Made by a program: the position numbers and the translations under genes. 6,811 bases of DNA from Neisseriaceae bacterium (GTDB lineage Bacteria; Pseudomonadota; Gammaproteobacteria; Burkholderiales; UBA11063). The notes beneath the pieces were generated by a model, which saw only the letters and a program-made list of their open reading frames with translations, did not search any database and was not told the origin of the DNA. Shown one piece after another: positions 1 to 6,723 of this stretch. The DNA lies in NCBI GenBank assembly GCA_947470205.1, contig CANISK010000081.1, forward strand, positions 1-6,811, given 5' to 3'. Each line of letters begins with the position of its first letter. Position 1 is the first letter of the stretch.

Positions 1-791
1 AGTAAAATTCCTATTTTCATATTCATGCCAGCATGTACTTTTATGGAGTATTTGGTAATCAATGGAGCTCCTAGTCGCCCAAAAATAATTGCAAATATTA
101 TGAAGATTATGATCTGCGTAAGACTAATTGCAATACTAAAGAGATTGATTACATGAGTAATGAGGAGAGAGGATACCACTCCAAATGCAATTATGGTAAT
201 CATTTCATCCAAAATAGACGCTACTAGGATAATTTTTACTTCCATGGACTTCATGAGTTTCATGTCATGAAATGTTTTAGCTGATATACCAGTGGCTGTT
301 GCAGCCATAATCACCCCAAAAAGCAAATCCCTAAACTGATTTGCAGGGTGAATATAAAAATGCGAAACCATAAACCCCACACAAAATGTGATCACTGACC
401 CGAAAAGTGCAACAATAAAACCCGCAAATAAGTTCTTTTTTAGCTCTGATATTTGTGAATTTAATCCAATTTCAAACATCAGAATAATCGCACCAAGTTC
501 GGCTAAAAACTGAATAATGTTATTGTGTTCAATTTGGTCAAAAGTGTGGATACCTATATATTGCAAATTACCCAATATAACACCCGCCAATATTTCACCA
601 ATAACCATTGGCAGACCAATTTTTTTAATGACAGACAAACCACGGGACATAAGAATAAAAACAGCAAGCCACAGAAAAATCACAGGATTGACACTGTTTG
701 TAGGACTACCCAATTCTGTAGCATTTGCAAAGACTGGAGTACTTACAAAAACAGATGTTACAAATATCATAAATTGGATAATTTTTTGCAT
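1..791 (-). CDS. CPA2-family cation/proton antiporter, C-terminal part beyond the window
   Basis: I read this frame by hand from an ATG at 791; it stays open for 263 codons to the left edge, so only the N-terminal part is here. Residues 1-24 look like a signal peptide (basic start, hydrophobic core, FANA before TELGS). Several membrane segments follow. Family motifs seen are GLPMVIGEILAGVILG (59-74), LAELGAIILMFEIGL (96-110), ATATGISAKTFHDM (164-177) and ILVASILDEMITII (188-201). These match the membrane domain of KefB/KefC/NapA-like exchangers, which swap K+ or Na+ for H+ across the inner membrane. The usual acidic pair is Asp-Asp or Asn-Asp; here D195-E196 sits there. The start lies 18 bases after the purK stop, with only a weak AAGG 12 bases upstream, so expression probably depends on purEK transcription. 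The ion cannot be named, and any C-terminal TrkA-N/RCK domain is out of view. Confidence 0.85.
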   Translation of the reverse strand, partial: MQKIIQFMIFVTSVFVSTPVFANATELGSPTNSVNPVIFLWLAVFILMSRGLSVIKKIGLPMVIGEILAGVILGNLQYIGIHTFDQIEHNNIIQFLAELGAIILMFEIGLNSQISELKKNLFAGFIVALFGSVITFCVGFMVSHFYIHPANQFRDLLFGVIMAATATGISAKTFHDMKLMKSMEVKIILVASILDEMITIIAFGVVSSLLITHVINLFSIAISLTQIIIFIIFAIIFGRLGAPLITKYSIKVHAGMNMKIGIL

Positions 792-809
792 ATTATTGTT
801 ATACCTTAT

Positions 810-1949
810 TTACAGAAGGAGATTTTTTAAAAGTGTTACATCAAAGAGCAATTGATGATAATCCTCATTAAGTAATGTGATATGCCCCATTTTTCTTGAT
901 TGTTTTGCAATTAATTTATCATACAAATGAAGTTTTAAATTGCTAAATTTAAGGAGTATTGCCTCTAACTGTGTGAGTTCATTGTTTTGATATGAATCAC
1001 CAAGTATATTTAACATTATAGCTTTTGTATGTAATCTTGTATCCCCAAGCTTTAGATTACATATTGCACGGATGTGCTGTTCAAATTGGGATGTTATTGT
1101 CGACTCTATTGTGTGATGACCTGAATTATGTGGACGCGGTGCCATTTCATTAGCAAGTATTTTATTATCTTCAGTTATAAAAAATTCTACCACAAGCACC
1201 CCGATGTATTCTAATTTATTGATAATTTGTATTGCATATTTTTGAAGTTGTGTTTTTGTATCTTCATCTATTCTTGCGGGTGCAATTGTGGTATCCAAAA
1301 TACCATTTATATGAATATTTTCATTTATTTCATATACTTGCGTTTCAGATTGATTACGCGCCACAATTACCGATGTTTCTAGTTTTAGATTGATAAGCTT
1401 TTCTAATATGCATTCCTGATGGTTTAATGCATTAAATGCTGATATTAGCTCATTTTTATTATGTACTCTAATTTGCCCTTTTCCATCATAACCTAATGTG
1501 GTTGTTTTTAGAATTGCAGGAAAAATGTTATTTTGAATATTATCAATATCACTGTGGTATCTGATTGGGTAAAATTCAGTTGTATCAATATTTAAACTAT
1601 TAAAAAACTCTTTTTCTAATAATCTATTTTGTGCAATTTTAATAATGTGCGCTGATGGATATAATGGTTTATGTTGTTCTAGGTAGATTAATGAATCTAC
1701 TGGTATGTTTTCAAATTCAAGAGTGATGACGTCACTTATGGTTGCTAATTTATGCAATGCCTCTTTATCTGTAAACTCCGCAACAATATGTGTGAATGCA
1801 TATTTTTTTGCTGGTGCATTTGGGTCTGGGTCTAGAATTGCCACCCTATAAGACATAGAAAGTGCCGTATGGGCTAACATTTGTCCAAGTTGACCACCGC
1901 CTATAATGCCAATTGTCTTATTATAAAATATACTTTTTGAGTTATTCAT
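810..1949 (-). CDS. purK: N5-carboxyaminoimidazole ribonucleotide synthase PurK
   Basis: PurK is the cytoplasmic ATP-grasp enzyme that joins aminoimidazole ribonucleotide (AIR) to bicarbonate, using ATP, to give N5-CAIR in de novo purine synthesis. The 379 residues match the usual family length. The N-terminal preATP-grasp fold has [11 protein letters not shown] (14-24). The ATP-grasp core shows K148, the glycine loop GYDGKGQ (153-159), the EK pair 183-184 that binds adenine, E255, and N267-E268 in [13 protein letters not shown], the metal and substrate segment. The C-terminal part has the typical RKMGH (352-356). The ATG lies inside the end of purE (ATGAATAA overlap), with no Shine-Dalgarno sequence, so start by translational coupling is likely. 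Its product is the substrate of PurE next door. I see no missing residue or break. Confidence 0.97.
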   Translation of the reverse strand: MNNSKSIFYNKTIGIIGGGQLGQMLAHTALSMSYRVAILDPDPNAPAKKYAFTHIVAEFTDKEALHKLATISDVITLEFENIPVDSLIYLEQHKPLYPSAHIIKIAQNRLLEKEFFNSLNIDTTEFYPIRYHSDIDNIQNNIFPAILKTTTLGYDGKGQIRVHNKNELISAFNALNHQECILEKLINLKLETSVIVARNQSETQVYEINENIHINGILDTTIAPARIDEDTKTQLQKYAIQIINKLEYIGVLVVEFFITEDNKILANEMAPRPHNSGHHTIESTITSQFEQHIRAICNLKLGDTRLHTKAIMLNILGDSYQNNELTQLEAILLKFSNLKLHLYDKLIAKQSRKMGHITLLNEDYHQLLFDVTLLKNLLL

Positions 1950-2427
1950 TTGGAAGAATGGTATCTATTACATTTTGAGTTTGATTTTGCCTGAATTGTT
2001 GTAATTTATGCGCTAGAATTTCATCAAAACTAGCCAGTATACCAATTGCAAGAAGTGCGGCATTGACAGCCCCAGCCTCACCAATAGCAAGAGTTCCGAC
2101 TGGAATTCCCTTTGGCATTTGTACAATTGAGAGTAGTGAATCTTGTCCGTGTAGGTATTTGGATGGGATTGGCACCCCCAAAACTGGTGTAATAGTTTTA
2201 CTAGCCACCATGCCTGGTAAATGGGCGGCTCCTCCAGCTCCTGCGATAATGACTTTTATACCACGAGAATAAGTGAGCTTGGCATATTCAAACATAAGAT
2301 CTGGGGTGCGATGTGCGGATATAATGCGCGTTTCGTGTTTTATGTCAAATTCTTTCAAAACACCCACCGCGTGTTGCATTATCTCAAAATCTGAACTACT
2401 TCCCATTATAACACTAACTTGTATCAT
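1942..2427 (-). CDS. purE: N5-carboxyaminoimidazole ribonucleotide mutase PurE (class I)
   Basis: PurE moves the carboxyl group of N5-CAIR from N5 to C4, giving CAIR, the step after PurK. At 161 residues it is a normal class I PurE, which works as an octamer in the cytoplasm. Visible motifs are the phosphate-binding GSSSD (9-13), AHRTP (38-42) with H39 equivalent to the catalytic His45 of E. coli, [11 protein letters not shown] (63-73), and the [22 protein letters not shown] active-site loop (84-105). The presence of purK in the same operon agrees with class I rather than the class II enzymes that use CO2 directly. The ATG at 2427 has GGAG nine bases upstream, which supports this start. Its last codons overlap the purK start. 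Confidence 0.97.
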   Translation of the reverse strand: MIQVSVIMGSSSDFEIMQHAVGVLKEFDIKHETRIISAHRTPDLMFEYAKLTYSRGIKVIIAGAGGAAHLPGMVASKTITPVLGVPIPSKYLHGQDSLLSIVQMPKGIPVGTLAIGEAGAVNAALLAIGILASFDEILAHKLQQFRQNQTQNVIDTILPNE

Positions 2428-2436
2428 GAATGTGTG

Positions 2437-2440
2437 CTCC
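2437..2440 (-). promoter_or_regulatory. Shine-Dalgarno sequence of purE
   Basis: The minus strand reads GGAG nine bases before the purE ATG. With psd this is one of only two clear ribosome binding sites in the window. Confidence 0.7.
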
Positions 2441-2487
2441 GTAAATTTATATATGCCAGCCCAACATAAATGTATTGAGCATGCATC

Positions 2488-2512
2488 ATTATAATAACAT
2501 TGTAGATGTCAA
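2488..2512 (-). promoter_or_regulatory. Candidate purEK promoter
   Basis: On the minus strand a perfect TATAAT (2493-2488) lies about 60 bases before the purE ATG, in the gap after pssA. A perfect TTGACA (2512-2507) is also there, but only 13 bases separate the two, against the usual 16-18. They may therefore not act as one sigma-70 promoter, and TATAAT may pair with a weaker -35 such as TTAATT at spacing 17. A promoter here would let purEK run independently of pssA. No PurR-like operator is visible. Confidence 0.4.
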
Positions 2513-2515
2513 TTA

Positions 2516-2557
2516 AAGAGATTGCTACACTTTGATAGATCCAGGTTCGCAATGACT
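2516..2557. repeat. Degenerate palindromic intergenic repeat, GTCATTGC/GCAATCTC ends
   Basis: The minus strand starts GTCATTGCGA and closes with GCAATCTC, giving inverted ATTGC/GCAAT arms about 40 bases apart in the gap between pssA and purE. Dispersed palindromes with this outline (GTCATTGCGA...GCAATCTC) are familiar from many bacterial genomes. The centre shows no strong pairing and no T-run follows, so I do not call it a terminator. The TTGACA of the candidate purE promoter begins three bases past its right arm. Only one copy lies in the window, so repeat status is inferred from resemblance. Confidence 0.45.
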
Positions 2558-2562
2558 GTGTT

Positions 2563-3294
2563 TTATACGGTTTTTAATTTTCTTTGACTAATAAAATGTA
2601 ATATATAACTAATTATTGTGTATGATACCAATGCGATAAATATCATCAGCTCTGGAAATATTGCAAGAAGAATTAAACATACTACACATAACAATAAAAC
2701 TTTAAAACGAGCTCTTTGATTAACATGCAGTTCTTTAAAGCTATAAAAGTTAATATTGCTAACCATAGAAAAAGCACTCAACAACACTACAAATACACCA
2801 AGTATAACAAAATATTTATTATTCAGGTCAAAATACTGACAAAGCCATACATAACCAACCACAATTGGTGCGGCTGCAGTTGAAGGCAGACCAATAAAAT
2901 ATTTCTTATTCATATCAGTGTCTAACATCACATTAAATCTTGCAAGTCTTAATGCCGCACATACGGTATATATAAAAGCAATTATGCTACCAATTCTCGT
3001 GATTGTTCCTAAATGCCAATTATATACGATAAGAGCAGGCGCTATCCCGAAGTTTAACATATCAGATAAACTATCCATTTGTGCACCAAATGGTGACACC
3101 GTATGGGTAAACCTTGCAACCCTTCCATCTAGACTATCTAACACCATAGCAAGAAGCGTAAGATGGTAGGCGAATGTGTAATGGTTTTTTGTGGAGGCTA
3201 TAATGGCACAAAAACCAGCACACATAGCACTAATGGTAATTAGGCTAGGTAATAAAAATATTGGTGAACCTTTTTGGGGGCGAAACATTTTCAT
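2563..3294 (-). CDS. pssA: CDP-diacylglycerol--serine O-phosphatidyltransferase PssA (type II)
   Basis: PssA is an inner-membrane enzyme that joins CDP-diacylglycerol and L-serine into phosphatidylserine with release of CMP, the first committed step to phosphatidylethanolamine. The 243 residues carry the complete CDP-alcohol phosphatidyltransferase signature DG-x2-AR-x8-G-x3-D-x3-D: D56, G57, A60, R61, G70, D74, D78. Hydrophobic helices fill the rest (about 12-34, 84-101, 120-140, 150-175, 195-225), and the C-terminus is basic (SQRKLKTV). The upstream gene psd encodes the next enzyme, 64 bases away. The ATG at 3294 has no Shine-Dalgarno sequence; an in-frame ATG at residue 3 (3288) is equally possible. 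A TATAAT lies two bases before the first ATG, so a very short leader or a leaderless message is possible. No damage is seen. Confidence 0.95.
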   Translation of the reverse strand: MKMFRPQKGSPIFLLPSLITISAMCAGFCAIIASTKNHYTFAYHLTLLAMVLDSLDGRVARFTHTVSPFGAQMDSLSDMLNFGIAPALIVYNWHLGTITRIGSIIAFIYTVCAALRLARFNVMLDTDMNKKYFIGLPSTAAAPIVVGYVWLCQYFDLNNKYFVILGVFVVLLSAFSMVSNINFYSFKELHVNQRARFKVLLLCVVCLILLAIFPELMIFIALVSYTIISYILHFISQRKLKTV

Positions 3295-3296
3295 AT

Positions 3297-3302
3297 ATTA
3301 TA
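3297..3302 (-). promoter_or_regulatory. Candidate -10 box directly before pssA
   Basis: The minus strand reads TATAAT two bases before the first pssA ATG and eight before the second (M3). A transcript starting the usual 6-8 bases after the box would begin between or at these codons, giving almost no leader. The hexamer 17 bases upstream (CTTAAT) is a weak -35. AT-rich gaps give TATAAT by chance, so confidence is low. Confidence 0.3.
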
Positions 3303-3309
3303 GGCTATT

Positions 3310-3325
3310 CTTAATAAAAATTAAG
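3310..3325. repeat. Small perfect inverted repeat before pssA
   Basis: CTTAAT and ATTAAG form a perfect 6-base stem around a 4-base loop. On the minus strand the loop is TTTT. The stem is all A/T but one pair and no T-run follows it, so it is a poor terminator. It overlaps the -35 area of the pssA candidate promoter and could be an operator or chance. Confidence 0.25.
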
Positions 3326-3341
3326 ACAAAGTATTCATTAT

Positions 3342-3351
3342 CGGGAATGAC
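3342..3351. repeat. Solitary arm of the GTCATTCCCG repeat family
   Basis: The minus strand reads GTCATTCCCG seven bases past the psd stop. The same GTCATTCCC opens the larger element at 6724-6811, where the facing GGGAATCCA arm is also present. Here no second arm is found nearby, so this is either a worn or truncated copy or a chance match. Confidence 0.35.
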
Positions 3352-3358
3352 ACAATAT

Positions 3359-4003
3359 TTAAATAATGTGGGCTATTGGATCTAACCCACCGGTTATTTT
3401 TTGATTAATCTTAACCGCTATTTTGTAATTCAGGGGAAGATAAACATCCACTCTAGAGCCAAACTTAATAAACCCATAGCGTTCCCCGGAGGATAGTCTA
3501 TCGTGCACTTTAACATAACACAATATCCTACGTGCAATAAGACCAGCTATTTGGACAAAAGTAATTTTATCTTGATTGGCTAACTTTAATACAATTGCGT
3601 TTCTTTCATTTTCAGTTGAGGCTTTATCGAAGTCTGCATTTAGAAACTTACCTGGAATATATGTAACTTGCTCAATAACACCATTTGCAGGGCTTTTATT
3701 AGAATGTATATTAAATACATTCATAAAAATACTAATTTTTGTTGCTTCCACATTTTGATATGGATCTATGGTTTTTTCTATGCAAATTACTTTACCATCC
3801 GCGGGAGAAAAAATTATATTTGGGTTATTTGGTGTATTTCTTTTTGGGTCTCTAAAAAATTGCACCATAAAAATAGTAACTAAGGTAACGAATAATGATA
3901 TCCAAGTACTTATAAAAAATGTAATTATCGATACTATAATTCCAATTGCAATAAAAAGCCATCCTTCACGAGCGATTATTGGATACGATTGTTTATTATT
4001 CAC
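3359..4003 (-). CDS. psd: Phosphatidylserine decarboxylase proenzyme Psd, short type
   Basis: Psd removes CO2 from phosphatidylserine to make phosphatidylethanolamine at the inner membrane, acting directly after PssA. The proenzyme cuts itself between Gly and Ser, and the Ser becomes the pyruvoyl group on the alpha chain. The predicted site is G182-S183 in KFGSRVDVYLP, the form seen in the short class of about 210-230 residues rather than the LGST of E. coli; the length, 214, fits. Other conserved parts are FSPADGKV (65-72) and MNVFNIHSNKSP (94-105) with H100. Residues 15-49 form one or two membrane helices. The start is GTG at 4003, set by AAGGAG five bases upstream; an ATG two bases earlier is out of frame and stops at once. 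It follows mrcA by 14 bases, its ribosome binding site abutting the mrcA stop. Confidence 0.95.
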   Translation of the reverse strand: MNNKQSYPIIAREGWLFIAIGIIVSIITFFISTWISLFVTLVTIFMVQFFRDPKRNTPNNPNIIFSPADGKVICIEKTIDPYQNVEATKISIFMNVFNIHSNKSPANGVIEQVTYIPGKFLNADFDKASTENERNAIVLKLANQDKITFVQIAGLIARRILCYVKVHDRLSSGERYGFIKFGSRVDVYLPLNYKIAVKINQKITGGLDPIAHII

Positions 4004-4007
4004 ATAT

Positions 4008-4013
4008 ACTCCT
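4008..4013 (-). promoter_or_regulatory. Shine-Dalgarno sequence of psd, deciding a GTG start
   Basis: The minus strand reads AAAAAAAGGAG just after the mrcA stop, with five bases from GGAG to the GTG of psd. This is the strongest ribosome binding site in the window. It favours the in-frame GTG over the ATG two bases earlier, which is followed directly by TGA. Confidence 0.75.
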
Positions 4014-4017
4014 TTTT

Positions 4018-6477
4018 TTAGTTATATTTCAATTCATTAATTAGACTATCCAGAACTTTACTATCTGCTTTTGATGGTTGCATTGTTTTTTGATTATCAT
4101 TGTTACTATCATTATTGTTATTGTCATTATTATTAATGTCATTAATTTTGCTATTTGTTGAGCTATCTGTATTATTACCATCGTCATCCTTTGCCATAAA
4201 ACCAACTGGAGCAGATGTTTCATTTTGTGCATCATTAGTTAAACGAGATACTCTATTTTGATTATCCTCGTATAAGTATTCTCGTCCATTTTTCCATGTT
4301 GCACTCTCCACTGCAACGAGTCCGTTTGGCATTGGTAAATGCCACTCTGGGATATCACTTATAATTGGCTTCATAAAATTTATCCAGATGGGTAATGCCA
4401 CTGATGCTCCATATGCATGTTTTCCTAAAGTTTTTGGTTTATCAAATCCCACCCAAGTAATTGCAACCAAATTTGGTGTATAACCATTAAACCATACATC
4501 TTTATTGTCATTGGTAGTGCCAGTTTTACCAGCCAAGTCATCTCTTTTTAGTTCACGATACGCACGAGATCCAGTTCCGTAGCGTATGGCATCTTGTAGG
4601 ATATTATTTATTACAAATGCGTTTCTTGGGGTAATTACTGGGTTTTCTGTTATGGTATCTGGAACGGCAGTTTTGGCTAATATTTTACCATCGTTGTCTG
4701 TGATGGTGGTTATAATGTATGGACTAACCAAATATCCTCCATTTGCAAATACTGAGTAAGCTTGTGCCATTTGTATTGGTGTCACTTCATTTACTCCCAA
4801 TGCAAGCGTAAGATATGGTTGAAAATGTTGTTTATCAAAACCAAACTGAGATATATGTTCTATCGCAAACTGTGGTGTAATTTGGTTCATAATTTTCACT
4901 GTTGGGATATTTAGTGACTTTGCAAGAGCTTGTCTGAAGGTAACATTTCCAGTTTCATTTTCTTCATCATTCTTGGGGCACCATGGTTCATTTTTATTGC
5001 CATTAGAAAAGCATACTGGGTCACCATTAATAATGGTATTTGGAGTAAAGCCTTTTTCTAGTGCGGCCGAATAAATAAATGGTTTAAAGCCAGATCCTGG
5101 TTGTCTCATAGACTGAGTGACGTGATTCCATTTGTTTTTATAGAAATCAAATCCACCAACCATGGCTTTTATTGCTCCATTATTTGGATTTAAGGCAACT
5201 ATTCCACCCTCAACATTTGGTAACTGCACCACACCCCATGTGTTATTATTGTTAATTACCCTAATTACCGAACCTCTGGTAATATTTTTATTTGAGTTAT
5301 TTGTTGTGGTATATTTTTTGATATTTTTAAAGTTATTCCCAGATATAACTATTTGACTGCCATCTCTTAATATTGCACTTAATTGTTTATCTGTCACTCT
5401 TAACACTGCGGCTACCTTTAAATCTCCGTAGTCATTAATATCATCAAAAGCTGCGTTAATAATATTTTTAGTATCGGTAGAATCATCCGGTGTGATATTT
5501 AACTGAGTTTCTGGGCCACTATAATCACCAAACTGGATAGTGTATTGAATGAGGCCATTTCGAAGAGCAGAATAAGCGGACCTTTGCATTTTACTATTTA
5601 TGGTGGTGTGTACTTTGTAACCTGTTGAATAAATTGCATCACCATATTTCTCATACATCATTTGACGCACCATCTCAGATACGTAATCTCCGAAATTTAT
5701 GGTATCAATATTGCTATTTTTTGTGGTGTGTATTTCTTCATTGATCGCGGTATTGTATTCTTCTTTAGTGATAAAATTTGCATCTATCATCCTACCTAAT
5801 ACATACATCCCCCTTTCGTGTGCTCTTTTTTTGTTTACAATTGGGTTGTAGGCAGACGGGGCTTTTGGAAGTCCAGCTAAAATTGCATATTCCGCAATAG
5901 ACAACTTGTCTAGTGGTTTGCCAAAATATGTAAGTGCTGCTTCTGCAAAACCATAGGCACGTTGCCCTAGATAAATTTGGTTTATGTATAATTCTAATAT
6001 TTGATTTTTAGTTAAGGATTGTTCTATCTTGTATGACAATAACACTTCATAAAATTTACGACTAAAAGTCTTTTTTTTAGTTAGAAAAAAATTTCTTGCC
6101 ACTTGCATGGTAATGGTGCTTGCACCTGATTGTAGTCTTCTAGTGACAATATCACTTAAAATTGCACGACCAATTCCAACAAAATCCACTCCGCCATGTT
6201 GGTAAAATCTGGTATCTTCAGCGGATAGAATCGCTTTTACTAATAATTGTGGAGTATCTTCAAATGAGATAAAAATTCTTTTTTCTTCTCCAAACTGACC
6301 AAGTAATACGTTATCTTCTGAATATATTTGCAGTGGTAATTTGGGTTTGTAGTTGTGCAATTCATCCATACTAGGTAATTTTGGATACATATACATTGCG
6401 GACACAACACATAGCCCTGCAATAAAAATTCCAATACTAGTAAAAAATAATAAAGTATTTAGAATAAATTTTTTCAT
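4018..6477 (-). CDS. mrcA: Penicillin-binding protein 1A, bifunctional transglycosylase/transpeptidase
   Basis: Class A PBP that polymerises lipid II into glycan strands and crosslinks their peptides in the periplasm, anchored in the inner membrane. Its 819 residues fit the family. Order: membrane anchor (about 5-30); GT51 transglycosylase (about 50-225) with AEDTRFYQHGG (E87 catalytic), GASTITMQ (118-125), RKFYE (E144) and LELYINQIYLG (161-171); a PBP1A-type insert resembling an OB fold (about 315-425); transpeptidase (about 425-700) with SGFK (S462 nucleophile, K465), SLN (521-523) and KTGT (651-654). The tail from about 764 is Asn/Asp/Ser-rich and probably disordered. Motif wording is closest to betaproteobacterial PBP1A. 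There is no Shine-Dalgarno sequence at the ATG, but a TATAAT ends five bases before it. First gene of the mrcA-psd pair. The symbol ponA is also used for this family. Confidence 0.96.
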   Translation of the reverse strand: MKKFILNTLLFFTSIGIFIAGLCVVSAMYMYPKLPSMDELHNYKPKLPLQIYSEDNVLLGQFGEEKRIFISFEDTPQLLVKAILSAEDTRFYQHGGVDFVGIGRAILSDIVTRRLQSGASTITMQVARNFFLTKKKTFSRKFYEVLLSYKIEQSLTKNQILELYINQIYLGQRAYGFAEAALTYFGKPLDKLSIAEYAILAGLPKAPSAYNPIVNKKRAHERGMYVLGRMIDANFITKEEYNTAINEEIHTTKNSNIDTINFGDYVSEMVRQMMYEKYGDAIYSTGYKVHTTINSKMQRSAYSALRNGLIQYTIQFGDYSGPETQLNITPDDSTDTKNIINAAFDDINDYGDLKVAAVLRVTDKQLSAILRDGSQIVISGNNFKNIKKYTTTNNSNKNITRGSVIRVINNNNTWGVVQLPNVEGGIVALNPNNGAIKAMVGGFDFYKNKWNHVTQSMRQPGSGFKPFIYSAALEKGFTPNTIINGDPVCFSNGNKNEPWCPKNDEENETGNVTFRQALAKSLNIPTVKIMNQITPQFAIEHISQFGFDKQHFQPYLTLALGVNEVTPIQMAQAYSVFANGGYLVSPYIITTITDNDGKILAKTAVPDTITENPVITPRNAFVINNILQDAIRYGTGSRAYRELKRDDLAGKTGTTNDNKDVWFNGYTPNLVAITWVGFDKPKTLGKHAYGASVALPIWINFMKPIISDIPEWHLPMPNGLVAVESATWKNGREYLYEDNQNRVSRLTNDAQNETSAPVGFMAKDDDGNNTDSSTNSKINDINNNDNNNNDSNNDNQKTMQPSKADSKVLDSLINELKYN
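4093..4188 (-). repeat. Triplet-rich tract coding an Asn/Asp tail in PBP1A
   Basis: Inside mrcA, codons 764-795 are mostly AAT, AAC, GAT and AGT, giving runs such as NNNDNNNNDSNND. On the plus strand this reads as imperfect att/gtt/atc triplets. It lies after the transpeptidase domain and all catalytic motifs, so length change by slippage in units of three should be tolerated. Confidence 0.75.
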
Positions 6478-6482
6478 TATTG

Positions 6483-6511
6483 ATTATACCGTTTTATAAA
6501 TAATACTTTGA
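6483..6511 (-). promoter_or_regulatory. Candidate mrcA promoter abutting the start codon
   Basis: The minus strand reads TATAAT (6488-6483), then CAATA, then the mrcA ATG. Transcription starting the usual 6-8 bases after the box would begin at or within the ATG, that is, a leaderless message. The hexamer at spacing 17 is TCAAAG (6511-6506), a weak -35. No Shine-Dalgarno sequence is present, which agrees with a leaderless start but does not prove it. Confidence 0.35.
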
Positions 6512-6554
6512 ATATACTCATAGTATTTGAATGTTGGACACGAAGAGTATAGAT

Positions 6555-6570
6555 ATTATATCATTATAAT
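6555..6570. promoter_or_regulatory. AT palindrome with TATAAT on both strands
   Basis: ATTATA-TCAT-TATAAT is a perfect 6-base inverted repeat giving a TATAAT -10-like box on each strand. On the minus strand it would give mrcA a leader of about 70 bases; on the plus strand it could serve a gene beyond the right edge. Neither strand has a good -35, so it may be chance in AT-rich DNA. Confidence 0.25.
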
Positions 6571-6603
6571 GTCCTATATATAAAATAAATTAATGTGTTT
6601 GAT

Positions 6604-6681
6604 TTATGCAAAGATTTGTAAAAACTAACGTACATGTCGCAAATTTCAATTAAAATAATTTTCATTAGACCTCTTGCATAA
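6604..6681. repeat. Imperfect inverted arms, possible decayed insertion sequence or MITE
   Basis: TTATGCAAAGATTTGTAA (6604-6621) faces TTATGCAAGAGGTCTAA, read on the minus strand from 6681 to 6665. The outer TTATGCAA is identical and the rest partly matches. AGACCTCTTGCATAACC resembles the terminal inverted repeats of some IS5-family elements, from memory. Only about 43 bases lie between the arms, with no transposase, so it would be a relic or a miniature element. Confidence 0.3.
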
Positions 6682-6723
6682 CCTCATAAAATACTAATTC
6701 GACATAAGAAATCAATAAATGTT

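Noticed and set aside
517..855. Two overlapping plus-strand reading frames of about 100 residues.
   Set aside because: They lie antisense to the antiporter and the end of purK. The minus-strand protein there has clear family motifs, while these have no recognisable composition or ribosome binding site.
2479..2486. GCATGC/ATGCAT palindrome in the purE leader as a PurR-type operator.
   Set aside because: It lacks the ACGCAAACGTTTGCGT-like core and is too short to separate from chance.
2063..2494. Plus-strand frames of 69 and 73 residues.
   Set aside because: Antisense shadows of purE, which is fully conserved on the minus strand.
2516..2557. Rho-independent terminator after pssA.
   Set aside because: The arms are short and far apart, the centre does not pair well, and no T-run follows on the minus strand.
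4093..4188. CRISPR-like or tandem repeat array.
   Set aside because: There are no spaced, conserved units; it is an imperfect triplet tract inside an open reading frame.
4041..4235. Minus-strand frame of 64 residues rich in Met, Ile and Thr.
   Set aside because: It is the triplet tract of mrcA read in another frame; the composition comes from the repeat itself.
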